This document shows positions 37,058 to 48,422 of a stretch of 64,000 nt of DNA, piece after piece. Positions within the stretch are counted from its first letter, which is position 1. Each line of letters opens with the position of its first letter. This DNA is from Brachyhypopomus gauderio (taxonomy: Eukaryota; Chordata; Actinopteri; Gymnotiformes; Hypopomidae). Where the stretch lies: assembly GCF_052324685.1 (NCBI RefSeq), contig NW_027506875.1:1155345-1219344 (forward strand), in the 5' to 3' direction. The notes beneath the pieces were generated by a model. The model saw nothing but the letters and a program-made list of their open reading frames with translations. It did no database searches and was not told the origin of the DNA. Position numbers and translations under genes: made by a program.

Positions 37058-38724
37058 CCTCACACAACCAGAAAACAGCTCACACATACAGCAGACACAT
37101 AGTGTAAATTCATGTGGTAGTAGTGAGCTCTTTGTTTCTGTCCTGGTGATAGTAGTGAACTCTCTGTTTATTTCCTGGTGATAGCAGTGAGTTTTCTGTC
37201 TCTTTTTCTTTTCTCAACTCAACAGTAGATTTCAGACCACAGCCACACGGTCTTGGATCAGCGGGTTATTGATTTAGAGCCTCTGCCTATATCAATGGAA
37301 GGAGTTTGGGGATGGATCATTTTATTGATTGCTGCTGGTAATTAACATTTAATTAGGGGGACCTTTTATGCAAATGTTATAAAGAGCTCCTCCCACCTGA
37401 CTCTGGGTATTTGCATAACATTTGCATAATTTTCTTTGCATGGATTTTTGAAAACCGTTATATAAATCTCAGGTGTTATTATTATTACTATTATTATAGC
37501 ATTATTTTTCACATCATGACTCCATCACTGTCTCACTGATCACTGATAGAACAACTCACGTATCTATTAAAAAATGAAACTGAAGATAATTTGAATTGCC
37601 AGCATGTCAAATGTTTTGTCAGCCAATAATCATTCATTATTAATCATTCAATGATCCTGGTTTAGATTCATTCGCACCCCAGTGGTTTCCTCAGCTGCAT
37701 CACGGTTTAAGACGCAAGTTCCTTTTGTGCACTGAGACTACAGATTGCAGGTGTTTTCACTGTACCGCTGCAGTTTTAGATGGACATTGACAACAGAGCA
37801 GGACGACGCCCCAGTGCTCAAACGCTCATCTGCTGCTCAATGATGTTCAGGACAGCCGCCCTGTTACTCAGCTGCACAGACCCACAATCCCCTGAACATC
37901 AGGAGACCATCAACACGGCACCAGTATCATCAGCACTGCCTAATGTAGACACCTCAAAACTGCTACAATTTACAGGCATCACCCAAATAAATACAATAAT
38001 ATTCTCTCCAGTTCTTTGAATCTCATAGCTTCTAAGACAGCTATGTCTTAGACAGGCTCTGCTTACGGCTGACAGCAACAATAGCATGAAAATCTGCATC
38101 CTGTTTACAATCCAATCACAGGCTTGTCCATCTAGCGACCCCGTCACTGTCCTCCTGGTTAGAGCTGACACCCTCCATCCGGGGACCTGGGAGACTGCAC
38201 CGGTCAAACGGCTTTATCTCACAGACGAGATGATTCTCAGTTTCTAAACAAACTGCAGTTCTAGGAGGGAGACAGTAGTGAGATTTGGATGGAGAACTCT
38301 CCTGTGCTATTTTAACACAGAGATATGACACAAATACTGCAAACATACAAAAATACAACCACCCAGAACTGTCAGGTCTGGTGAGTTTCCCTTAGAGACT
38401 CTGGGAGGTATTGCATCAGTGTCCAACAAACTGGCACAGATGGACACACACGGACGAACCTCAGCCGGGATGACCAAGTCCACCAGATGTCCGGCGTTCA
38501 GATGGATGTAACTAGAATTTACAGTGATGGGTCTTTGGGGACAATCACAAAATAAAAATCATAATATCACAGTATCTTCCAGGGTTGGCCACAGTTCTTC
38601 AATACGTTTTTGTAATATGTAGAATTTAATCAGCATTTATTAACTTCTTTACATTATTGTCATTTTGTTACTGCATGAAGTATTGGTGGTGAGCACAGTC
38701 CCAACCATCCAGTCTAATCCTACT
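37056..38724. other. No gene recognised
   Basis: About 1.7 kb of unique-looking sequence. A 102-codon minus-strand frame at 37899-38207 and an 80-codon neighbour at 38116-38358 could be fragments of a decayed element. I see no diagnostic motif. Confidence 0.4.
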
Positions 38725-38790
38725 TAACCCCTAACTCCTACCCTAACCCCTAACCCCTAACCCCTACCCCTACCCCCTAACCCCCTCATT
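38725..38790. repeat. Telomere-like C-rich tract
   Basis: CCCTAACCCCTAACCCCTAA with CCCCTACCCC variants, the C-strand orientation of a degenerate telomere-like repeat. It lies directly before a 29-bp minisatellite. Confidence 0.75.
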
Positions 38791-38817
38791 CGCTTGTCTG
38801 TCATGGGCTGGTGGGAG

Positions 38818-38995
38818 TAGTGGAAACGTGTCCTGCAGGACAGCGTGGGTGGAGACGTGTCCTGCAGGACAGCGTGGGTGGAGACGTGTCCTGCAGGACA
38901 GTGTGTGTGAAGACGTGTCCCGCAGGACAGCGTGGGTGGGGATGTGTCCTGCAGGACAGTGTGGGTGGAGACGTGTCCTGTTGGTCAGTGTGAGT
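38818..38995. repeat. 29-bp minisatellite, about 6 copies
   Basis: Unit GTGTCCTGCAGGACAGCGTG plus GGTGGAGAC. Four of the units contain the 12-bp perfect palindrome GTCCTGCAGGAC. Confidence 0.92.
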
Positions 38996-40117
38996 GGAGG
39001 ACACGGGACATCGTTAGCGTCCTGTAATGACTGGAAGTTGAAGTCTCTGCTGCTGGGTTCATCTTGTGCAAAGTAAATAAGTGTTTTCAATACCTCAGAA
39101 ATAATTTTGCGTTTTCTACTCTAAAGAGAGATAAACCTCCTTCATTTCAAACAGCTCCACTACATCTGCGTCAGGTCTTACAGAGCGTGGACTCCTTCTC
39201 TTCTGCAGCGATGACTTTCCTCCTTCAGGAGAGAGATCACACTTCTGAGGACTCAAGATGAATAAGAGGGAACCATCAGGCACGAAACAACAGCTCCCCC
39301 TACAGGAGGAACCAAGCTTGAAGAAAGTGTGAATGTTACGTAAGGAGGAGTGGGAGATGCAGGAGGGATGGGGTGAAGGGATGAAGAACTACATGTGACA
39401 GTACTGCACAGCGCAGGCTGAGAGTAAATACTGCAGTGAAATGACAGAGAGGGACAGACAATAGAGACATGAGACAAGACAGGGAGAGACAGACAGGCAG
39501 AGACGGTGAGAGAGAGACAGACACAGAGAGAGGGAGAGAGAGGGAGAGGAAGACAGAGTGAGAGAGAGAGACAGACAGTGAGAGAGAAAGAGAGAGAGAC
39601 AGAGAGAGGGAGAGACAAACTGTGTGAGAGAGAGAGACAGACAGTGAGAAAGAGAGAGAGACAGACAGTGAGAGAGAGAGAGAGAGAGAGGGGGAGAAGG
39701 AGACAGACATAGACAGATTCAAGAGAGAGAGAGAGAGAGAAAAAGAAACTATGAAGCCTGAATTGTCAGATCTCCTAAAATAAATTCATCAAACATGTAT
39801 GTTATGTCATAATCCCATGACATCTGGGATTAAAACTAACCATCTCCATCTTGTCATTATTCCATGATGACCATTTGATTGATATGGATAAGCTAAGATT
39901 ACAGGTACTACACGTTTTTAAACGTTATGTATTTTCACTCAGGGACCATTTGCTCCAGATGGAGCTGTAAACTCTGTTTTATGGTCGTTGGACTCTCTCA
40001 CTGACAGAAAATGGCCAGAGAAAGTAACGCCGTTTTTCCCCCTGAACGTTCACCTGTCGTCTGAACGAAGACGTAGCGGCATTCTGGGTTTGTGGCATCA
40101 TTTACAGGAAGTGAAGT
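38996..40117. other. No gene; GA-rich tract at 39480-39740
   Basis: Unique-looking sequence on both sides of a GAGAGAGACAGACAGTGAGA low-complexity tract. Nothing else supported. Confidence 0.6.
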
Positions 40118-40985
40118 ATGAAAATGGAGAACACGACCACACACACTTCTGACTTGTACAGAGAACACGACCACACACACTTCTGACTGGTACAGAGAAC
40201 ATGACCACACACACTTCTGACTGGTACAGAGAACACGACCACACACACTTCTGACTGGTACAGAGAACACGACCACACACACTTCTGACTGGTACAGAGA
40301 ACACGACCACACACACTTCTGACTGGTACTGAGAACACGACCACACACACTTCTGACTGGTACTGAGAACACGACCACACACTTCTGACTGGTACAGAGA
40401 ACACGACCACACACACTTCTGACTGGTACTGAGAACACGACCACACACACTTCTGACTGGTACAGAGAACACGACCACACACACTTCTGACTGGTACTGA
40501 GAACACGACCACACACACTTCTGACTGGTACAGAGAACACGACCACACACACTTCTGACTGGTACTGAGAACACGACCACACACACTTCTGACTGGTACA
40601 GAGAACACGACCACACACACTTCTGACTGGTACTGAGAACACGACCACACACTTCTGACTGGTACAGAGAACACGACCACACACACTTCTGACTGGTACA
40701 GAGAACATGACCACACACACTTCTGACTGGTACAGAGAACACGACCACACACTTCTGACTGGTACAGAGAACACGACCACACACACTTCTGACTGGTACT
40801 GAGAACATGACCACACACTTCTGACTGGTACAGAGAACATGACCACACACACTTCTGACTGGTACAGAGAACACGACCACACACTTCTGACTGGTACTGA
40901 GAACATGACCACACACTTCTGACTGGTACAGAGAACACGACCACACACTTCTGACTGGTACAGAGAACACGACCACACACACTTA
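40118..40985. repeat. 34/32-bp minisatellite, about 26 copies
   Basis: The unit is CTTCTGACTGGTACAGAGAA then CACGACCACACACA. A 32-bp form lacks one CA, and GGTACTGAG variants are interspersed. Long Val/Cys/Ser-rich minus-strand frames change frame at each 32-bp unit and are artefacts. Confidence 0.95.
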
Positions 40986-40999
40986 TGACTGGTATAATG

Positions 41000-41580
41000 C
41001 ACTGGTGTGGAGGGTAATGGGGCGGGGCAAATGTACTGGTGTAGAGGGTCATGGGGCGGGGCTAATGTACTGGTGTGGAGAGTCATAGGGCAGGGCTAAT
41101 GTACTGGTGTAGAGGGTCATGGAGCGAGGCTAATGTACTGAGGGTCATGGGGCGGGGCTAATGTACTGGTGTGGAAGGTCATGGGGCAGGGCTAATGTAC
41201 TGGTGTGGAGGGTCATGGGGCGGGGCTAATGTATTGGTGTGGAGGGTAATGGGGCGGGGCTAATGCACTGGTGTTGGGTCATGGGGCGGGGCTAATGTAC
41301 TGATGTAGAGTGTCATGGGGCAGGGCTAATGTACTGGTGTGGAGAGTCATGGGGCGGGGCTAATGTACTGGTGTGTTGGGCCATGGGGCGGGGCTAATGT
41401 ACTGGTGTTGGGTCATGGAGTGGGGCTAATGTACTGGTGTGGAGAGTCATGGGGCGGGGCTAATGTACTGGTGTGTTGGGTCATGGGGCGGGGCTAATGT
41501 ACTGGTGTTGGGTCATGGGGCGGGGCTAATGTACTGGTGTAGAGGGTCATGGGCGTGGCTAATGTACTGGTGTGGAGAGA
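41000..41580. repeat. 34-bp GC-box minisatellite, about 17 copies
   Basis: Unit TAATGTACTGGTGTGGAGGG then TCATGGGGCGGGGC. About eleven units contain GGGGCGGGGC, a perfect GC-box (Sp1-type) sequence; others are mutated to GGGGCAGGGC or similar. It abuts the previous 34-bp array almost directly. Confidence 0.94.
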
Positions 41581-41980
41581 CAGCTGAACCCTTGCGTGTC
41601 CTGTGTCTCAGGGACTGAAGTCCTTCAACTACAGATCCACTGGTCCAGGCTGTGACAGTTCAGGTAAACTGAGCTGATGTTCATCTGTCTAGTCTTACTG
41701 CTGCAGCTTTCAGTTCATTCACTTAATTCTACTTAATTCCTTTTGATAAACTTTCCCATGTCCACACTGACAGACGCTGTGCACATTACTGGACCCAAAG
41801 ACAAGCACAAGTGCCCCATCTAGTGGCCAGAACTGCATTTGCAGTTTCCCCACTCACATCCCGCAAATGACACTCCCTTGACATCATGACATTATATTTT
41901 GAAACATATTGATCCATTTTAATGTATTAGATTTTGTCTAATAATTCCTGTTTACTATACTCATATAATGTTTTAATGTA
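41581..41980. other. No gene recognised
   Basis: Unique-looking sequence ending in TA at 41979-41980, the target dinucleotide of the adjacent Tc1. Confidence 0.5.
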
Positions 41981-42870
41981 CAGGTGCATCTCAATAAATT
42001 AGAATATCAAATTCACTAAATCCATACAAAAAGTGAAATTATTTATTATTATATAATTTATAATTATATAATTTATGGCTTACAGCCAATGAATTGGCTT
42101 ACAGCCAATGAATACACAAAATCATTACCTCAAAAAATTTTATTATATAAGACCAACTGGCCACCAAATGGAGGATGGGTTCCCTTTTGAGTCTTGGTCC
42201 TCCCAAGGTTTCTTCCTAATCCCCACCATCATAGGGAGTTTTTCCTCACCACTGTCGCCTCTGGCTTGCTCATTAGGGACTTGGACCCATAGTATTGTTA
42301 ACCTTGTAAATCCTGTAAAGCGCTTTGTGACAACATGTGTTGTGAAAAGCCCTATACAAATAAACTTTGATTTGATTTGAACTGAAAATAATATTTTTAA
42401 TTCAGAAATGTTGGTCTACTGAAATGTATGTACAGTAAATACACTCAATACTTGGTCAGGGCTCCTTTTACATGAATTACTGCATCAGTGCAGCGTGGAG
42501 GTGATCAGTCTGTATCACTGCTGAGATGTTATGAAAGCCCAGTTTGCTTTGATAGCATCTTTCAGCTCGTCTGCATTGTTGAGTCTGGTGTCTCATCTTC
42601 CTCTTGATAATAGCACATAGATTCTCTATGGGGTTTAGGTCAGGAGAGTTTACTGGTGCAGTGATTCTGTGGTTATTAAAGCAGGTATTGGTACTTTTGG
42701 CAGTGTGGACAGGTACCAAGTCCTGCTGGAAAATTAAATGTCCATTTCCAAGAAGCTTGTCGGTAGAGGAAAGCATGAAGTGCTCTAAGTGCCTCCTAAA
42801 TGTTGCATTTCATTTGTAAATCACGGTCCCAGAGTCTGGAGGAAGAGGAAAGACACACAGTCCAAGTACT
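41981..42870 (-). mobile_element. Tc1/mariner fragment with nested LINE 3' end
   Basis: The left terminus CAGGTGCATCTCAATAAATT follows TA and is typical of a fish Tc1 terminal repeat. Minus-strand transposase sequence at 42477-42776 contains FQQDLVPVHTAKST (second catalytic Asp) and SPDLNPIENL (third catalytic Glu). The N-terminal half is missing; the right end stops near 42870, before a minisatellite. A 19-bp stretch (TGGCTTACAGCCAATGAAT) is tandemly duplicated at about 42074-42111. The element is inactive. Confidence 0.85.
42148..42381 (+). mobile_element. LINE 3' end inserted in the Tc1
   Basis: GGTTTCTTCCTAATCCCCAC, then TTTTTCCTCACCACTGTCGC, and GCGCTTTGTGACAACATGTG followed by ATACAAATAAACTTTGATTT form the well-known 3' end of fish L2/Rex-group LINEs, with a short TTTGA-repeat tail. 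Tc1 sequence resumes at about 42382, so the LINE jumped into an existing Tc1. Confidence 0.75.
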
Positions 42871-42904
42871 AAGGGCATTTACTGAACATACTTTTCAGTA
42901 CGCC

Positions 42905-43262
42905 AACCTTTCTGACGTCTATAAAGAGTGTGATGTCTATAACGCGTGTACTGTGTATGAAGCGTGTGACGTCTATGAAGCGTTTGGCATGTATGAAGCG
43001 TTTAGCGTGTATGAAGCGTACGACGTCTATAAAGCTTGTACCGTGTATGCAGTGTGTGACATCTATGAAGCACGTAGCGTGTATAAAGCGTGTGACGTCT
43101 GTGAAGCGCGTGGCGTGTATGATGTATGTTGCATCTGTGAAGCGTGTGACGTCTGTGAAGTGCGTGGCGTGTATGAAGCGTGTGGCGTGTATGAAGCGCG
43201 TGGCGTGTATGAAGCGAGTGGCGTGTATGACGCGAGTGGCGTGTATGAAGCGTGTGATTTCC
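42905..43262. repeat. 15-bp-based minisatellite
   Basis: Units on GTGTATGAAGCGTGT with GACGTCTATGAAGCG variants. All lengths are multiples of three, so frames stay open on both strands (170 codons plus, 132 minus). It is the last sizeable minisatellite in the window. Confidence 0.92.
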
Positions 43263-43984
43263 ACCAAGCCTCATGTGGACACTCACTCTTCAGGTTGTCA
43301 GTTACAGTGTGACATTGTACCAGTTAAACCAGTGAAACCAGAGGAGCAAACTCCTCTACAAGATCAGCACAGCGACACAGTTTAACTACGCTACCGCTAT
43401 CTGAAATAAAATAGAGAGACTTCATTAATCACTGTGGCTGTAAGTGGTAAAATCAGCAAAGTTGAATAAGTCAATTGTTCCATTACCATCAGTGAGAAGA
43501 TGTCATTAGTCATTGTATCTGACATGTACTGCAGTGTAATATCAGACATTTCAGAAGAAGTGTTTCAAACTCATAACCAAGTTAAACACTGTTAATACAT
43601 CATAAGACTACAAATCCCAACATCACCATGTTTAGTGCACATGAGAAGATCCTGTTCTTATTGAAGAACCAAACCTGTGTGCTTTCATAAAGAAGGTGTG
43701 TACCATAGATAGAACTCTGGAATATCAAGCTGCTGATGTGAGCATGTTGTAAGCATGTTTCTGGCAGGTTTTACATGTTCTACTGATGTTCGTGTCCTCT
43801 TAGATGCTCCATCTCAGAAGAAACTCTGACCTCCCTGAAGACCAAATATACCCAGCGCTGTTCCCTAGCAACCTGGTGGTGACAGGCTTCATCAAACTAC
43901 ATATTTCAGAACACACAGTCCCACTCCTGCTGTACATCAACTCACCCGTCCGCTGGTTCTGCTGTTCATATTAATCAGACCCCA
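43263..43984. other. No gene recognised
   Basis: Unique-looking sequence between the last minisatellite and a Tc1 fragment. Confidence 0.5.
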
Positions 43985-45111
43985 ATCAGAAGCCACTCCT
44001 TTGTTGCCCTGGCAGTGTGCTTGGGATCATTGTCATGCTGAAAGACCCAGCCACGTTTCATCTTCATTGCCCTTGCTGATGGAAGGAGGTTTGCACCCAA
44101 AATCTCACAATACATGGCCCCATTCATTCTTTCATGTACACGAACCAGTCGTCCTGGTCCCTTTGCAGAGAAACAGCCCCAAAGCATGATTTTGCCACCC
44201 CCATGCTTCACAGTTGGTATGTTCTTTGGATGCAACTCAGCATTCACTGTCCTCCAAACACGACGAGTTGTGTTTTTACCAAATAAAATCCAAATAAAAA
44301 ATATGGTTTCATCTGACCATATGACATTCTCCCAATACTCTTCTGGAACATCCAAATGCTCTCTAGCAAACTTCAGACGTGCCTGGCTTAAGCAGGGGGA
44401 CACGTCTGGCACTGCAAGATCTGAGTCCCTGGCGTCATAGTGTGTTGCTGATGGTAGCCTTTGTAACGTTGGTCCCAGCTTTCTGCAGGTCATTCACTAG
44501 ATCCCGCCTTGTGGTTCTGGGATTTTTCCTCACCGTTCTTGTGATCATTTTGACCCCACAGGCTGAGATCTTGCGTGGAGCCCCAGATCAAGGGAGATTG
44601 GTAGTGGTCTTGTAGGTCTTCCATTTTCTGATTATTGCTCCCACAGTAGATTTCTTCACACCAAGCTGCTTGCCTATTGCAGATTCAGTCTTCCCAGCCT
44701 GGTGCAGGTCTACAATTCGGTTTCTGGTGTCCTCCGACAGCTCTTTCGTCTTCACCATGGAGTGTGACTGTTTGAGGTTGTGGCCAGGTGTCTTTTATAC
44801 TGTTAACGACTTCAAACAGGTGCCATTAATACAGGTAATGAGTGGGGGAAAGAGGAGCCTCTTAAAAAAGTTACAGGTCTGTGACAGCCAGAAATCTTGC
44901 TTGTTTGTAGGTGACCAAATACTTATTTTCCACCATTATTTGCAAATAAATTCTTTAAAAGTCAGACAAAATGATTTTCTCAAATTTTTTTTCACATTTT
45001 GTCTCTCATAGTTGAGGTCAACCTATGATGTCAATTACCGGCCTCTCTCATCTTTTTAAGTGGGAGAACTTGCACAATTGGTGACTGACTAAATACTTAT
45101 TTTCCCCACTG
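43985..45111 (-). mobile_element. 3'-truncated Tc1/mariner transposon
   Basis: The terminal repeat lies at the right: AAATACTTATTTTCCCCACT then G, ending at 45111 and followed by TA. An inner copy, AAATACTTATTTTCCACCAT, near 44918 gives the IR/DR arrangement of Tc1 elements. Minus-strand transposase (43975-44493) has WSDETIF (first Asp), [17 protein letters not shown] and [11 protein letters not shown] (second Asp). It breaks right after KEWL, so the DD34E glutamate, the C-terminus and the other terminal repeat are lost. Upstream DNA-binding-domain sequence at 44500-44760 is frameshifted. Confidence 0.9.
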
Positions 45112-45113
45112 TA

Positions 45114-46555
45114 AGTACTCGAACAAGACAGAGAAATGACGTAATCGCTGTGGCTCCACCCGTGCGTGAGAGCCTCGCACGCTGGCGATTCGTGAGGTTG
45201 TGCACCTCTCGAATTTTGTAACTTTGCACGTGCTGCGCTTCAGCGCAATGAACTAAGTCATGTTTGCAGGGTTCATACATATTTACAAGGTGGAATTCAA
45301 GCACTTGTACGTCACTTTCAAGGTCCATTTCAATATTTCCCAGCACGTTAAACTTTATTAAGTTAAATATTTATACATATACTTGAAAGGATTTGAAATA
45401 ATTCCGCTTTTTTATCACATTATTTAATGGTTGTTTATTTTGAAAATGCCAATCTTAACATCTTCACGTTCTCTCATCTTTCGCACTCGAATTACAAGAG
45501 GCTTGTATTTGTAATACAAGAGAACTGTTCAGTCAGACAGTTGTGAAATGAAGTAGTTAACAATTTCAAGCATTTTCATGTACTTTAGCCTAAATTCAAA
45601 AAATGCAACATAAAAATTCATCAGGTAAATGTTCATTCCCCTGTTTTTGAGGGGTGTTTCTTTATGCTACCACATATCATTTCAGAGACCACTGCAAAAA
45701 ATATGACGCGCCATGTCGCCTCCGCCGTTCACGTAGGTTTGCGCGAGTTGTGCGGAGTCGCGCGCTATGGTCACTCGCGAAAGTATAATCTTTATAATCG
45801 TTATAAGTATAACTTTTCTACATAATGTCCGAAAAGCTGAAGGCGGGATTCCCCGCAAGTCAATCAAGTTACACTGCCATTATCCATCCAGCGATGATGA
45901 GCACCAGTGAGAGAATCATATTTCGGCCACAAAACAGGTATCACACGCGTGTGTGGTTTATTAAGATTTGACGGATTTTTTCCCCAAAAAAATCAAATGA
46001 CGGAAATCCGTTGTAGTGACAGAGAACTTTAACCCATGCCATTAGCACAAGTCCGTATTTGTGGACAAAAGGTGGTTCTACGGTTATAGTTAAGGTTCTT
46101 GTTCTCCGGCCAAGTAGTCACAGTCCCTTCAGTGTAGATGGTGAGCCTCAGGTAGGAGCTAGCATCAGCACGTCCTCTTGCGGGAATGACACATCCAACC
46201 CCGGCATCAGTACATCCACCGGCAATCCAGAACATCTCCCAGGTGCTTGTAGGTGCTTGCATGCAATCGTCTTGGGTAGAAGCATGCAAAAAGATAGACA
46301 ATACAGACTGAGTGTGAGGACATCAATTTAAACCACCATTGATTTAAACGTACATAGCTCACGTGCCAGTGGTTCCGACCGTCTAATCTATAGCAGCATA
46401 ACTAAAGGGAGGCGTTCAGAGGTGACCACAGTCATGAGGGCTCAATGAGACATTGCTTTCCAGTCAAGTCATTGTCATGCCATGACACAGTTGGATGATT
46501 ACCAGAAATCTCAATGTCTGGGGGCCCCCGAGCCCCACATCTTACAAGGGGAATA
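45114..46555. other. No gene; possible hAT terminus at 45267
   Basis: CAGGGTTCATACATATTTAC at 45267, then TTCAAGCACTTGTACGTCAC and TTTCAAGGTCCATTTC, resembles one end of fish hAT elements, but I find no matching right terminus. CpG-rich patches occur at 45118-45190 and 45700-45775. A 90-codon frame on each strand at 46029-46331 is unrecognised. Confidence 0.35.
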
Positions 46556-46559
46556 TTAG

Positions 46560-46997
46560 CTGAAGGCTTAATTACATAGGTGAGTCTTAAGTCTAGATTT
46601 AAAGATTGGAACTGTTTCAGAATCTCGGATTGGAGCTGGAAGGTTATTCCATAAATGAGGGGCTCTTAAATGAGAAAGCTCTGACTGATTTAAAAATTTT
46701 TGGAACAAGGAGAAATCCAGCATTTTGGGAGCGCAAAGGGCAAGATGGGTTGTAGTAAGCAATGAGTTCAGTCAGATATTGTGGGGCAAGACCATTTAAC
46801 GCCTTTTAGGTTAACAGAAGAATTTTAAATTCAATTTGATATTTAATCGGAAGCCAGTGTAATGCCGTGAGAGTGAGACTAATATGATCGGATTTTCTAG
46901 CCTTAGTTAGGACTCTAGCTGCAGCATTTTGTACAAGTTGTAGCTTCTTTATGGACTGTTTAGAGCATCTAATTAGAAGACCATTGCAGTAGTCCAA
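46560..46997 (-). pseudogene. L2-like LINE C-terminal region, left part of a split copy
   Basis: Minus-strand frames include APHLWNNLPAPIRDSE and FKSRLKTHL (46568-46762) and LDYCNGLL, LQLVQNAAARVLTKARK and LHWLPIKYQIEFKILLLT (46806-47009), the C-terminal region of L2-group LINE proteins. The LTR element interrupts it at 46997/46998. Its upstream continuation is at 57985-58300. Stops and a frame break near 46800 make it a relic. Confidence 0.85.
46994..46997. repeat. Target-site duplication CCAA, left
   Basis: CCAA lies immediately before the LTR start TGTAGGT. The same four bases follow the last base of the 3' LTR at 57985-57988. Removing the LTR element and one CCAA rejoins the minus-strand LINE coding sequence in frame, which strongly supports this boundary. 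Confidence 0.9.
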
Positions 46998-47078
46998 TGT
47001 AGGTACCATGCCTTCACAGACAAAGGAAAGGGGGTGCTCCCCCTAGGTGCATGGCCCACGTCAGGACGGATGTGGAAC

Positions 47079-47119
47079 TACGTCATCAGATGAATCCCCT
47101 TTAAAAGGGGGGATCCCCC
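47079..47119 (+). promoter_or_regulatory. Putative LTR core promoter
   Basis: TACGTCA (CRE/AP-1-like) at 47079-47085 lies 15 bp before TTTAAAA (47100-47106), a TATA-like box within the near-palindrome CCCCTTTAAAAGGGG. The perfect palindrome GGGGGATCCCCC follows. Transcription would start around 47130. Spacing and context fit an LTR promoter; no other evidence is available. Neither downstream LTR has this segment. Confidence 0.55.
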
Positions 47120-48061
47120 TTTGTTCGTTCTCTCTACCTGGCTGCATCAAAGTAGCTACCTAGAGACGAAGAGCGCGCACACCTTCGGGAACAAAGCGGT
47201 ATTGGTTCTGCACTCGAACCCTGTGCAGCACGCGACGCAAGAAGTAACTAGTTCGCTACTTTTATTTCTTTTGCGGAGTTCGCTAAAACCAATCGCTTCA
47301 GCTAGCCGATGATTAAGAACGGTTTGAACATTCGCGCGACGGCCGGACCTCCGCGAGTTCATCTTAACGTCGACAGCGACCACTTCCCCGGGACACCACG
47401 CAACGGACCATCGAGGGACCGCCGATTGAACGGCCACCACAGCTTCCCCTGGACGGAGCAACGCGATCCAGCGGAACCTTCTTCACGAAAGCGCACGAAG
47501 GAGTCCTCCTCAAGAGGCTACCTGGCCTACTGCGCGGGCCGCGGACTGAACAACTCAAAGTAAGACTGTGCATCTGGGCAGACTTAGAACAATATCTTGT
47601 TTTACTGTTTTCTGTGTGCTTAGATCGATGCTTTGTGAACGCTTGTTTGCAGTGGTGTTTATAATCACGTTCATGTTAAACCGTACTCTGTTTAAGGCTT
47701 AAAGAGATATTCTGTTCAAAGCTTAAATAGGTATTCTGTTTAAACTTGTTCGGTTATTCACACTGATTCTTTTATTTCATAGTTAATACTTAACTCCTCG
47801 TATAACTGTTAAACGTGTGTCCCACTATACGCTCGTTGAGGCTGTATAGTGACCGACGATACCGTGTCTTAGTTGGAGGAAATTTGCGTTGTGTTTGTGG
47901 CTGTAGTGAGAACTCGGTTTAAGTTTCGCGCCATCGAGTTTCTCTTTGTCTCAAAGATCTCCTCCCCCATACGCACGTACACACGCACGCGCATCCGCGC
48001 GCACTCGAATACACGCACGCGCATCCGCGCGCACTAGAATACACATCCACACACACACCCG

Positions 48062-48095
<34 letters not shown>

Positions 48096-48149
48096 CCTAC
48101 CCTCCTGTCCCCTTTGTTTGCTATGCTTTTATTATTATGCTTTGTGATC

Positions 48150-48155
48150 AATAAA
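48150..48155 (+). terminator. Polyadenylation signal in the 5' LTR
   Basis: AATAAA within TGATCAATAAATGTTTTTAT, followed by a T/G-rich stretch. Equivalent hexamers are at 52934-52939 in the middle LTR and 57716-57721 in the 3' LTR; the last would end the transcript. Confidence 0.65.
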
Positions 48156-48422
48156 TGTTTTTATGTTTAAATACTGTCGTTTGAGTCGTTGTTTCTCTGT
48201 TACAACCTGAAGCCAGAACTATTATTTGAACTGTAACCTTCAGATTTATAGTTTGTTAATCAAACAATTTGGGCTACGGGAGTTGACCACAATTAGTGGC
48301 GACCTTAGTTAAATGAGTTTATACAAAATTTGGATAAATTTAACACGGTCTGAACTCCCACCATTTCGTAGGTAATTTTATGAGACTGATTACTAAATAA
48401 ATTTGGCCAGCACCTACATAAT

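Larger units (their letters stand above)
46998..48418 (+). repeat. Full-length 5' LTR (1421 bp)
   Basis: It starts TGTAGGT and ends ACCTACA, a 7-bp perfect inverted terminal repeat. A TATA-like box at 47100 and AATAAA at 48150 define a short U3 (about 130 bp) and an unusually long R of about 1 kb if both signals are used. A CA-rich stretch lies at 47970-48092. Only this LTR has the first ~637 bp; the other two begin at the equivalent of 47635. Confidence 0.88.

Noticed and set aside
39998..41086. 362-, 294- and 316-codon minus-strand Cys/Val-rich frames
   Set aside because: Three overlapping frames show the same peptide words because 34- and 32-bp units rotate the frame. A DNA repeat artefact.
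42800..43385. 170-codon plus frame with VYEACDVYEA repeats
   Set aside because: 15-bp-based minisatellite next to a Tc1 fragment. The minus strand is equally open.
45267..45360. Complete hAT transposon starting CAGGGTTCATACA
   Set aside because: Only one terminus is visible. I found no matching right end or target duplication.
46029..46331. 90-codon frames on both strands
   Set aside because: No recognisable domain, both strands open, and flanked by transposon remnants.
47309..47563. 84-codon basic frame in the 5' LTR as an accessory gene
   Set aside because: Short, in GC-rich sequence with an equally open minus strand, no recognisable motif, and absent from the other LTRs.
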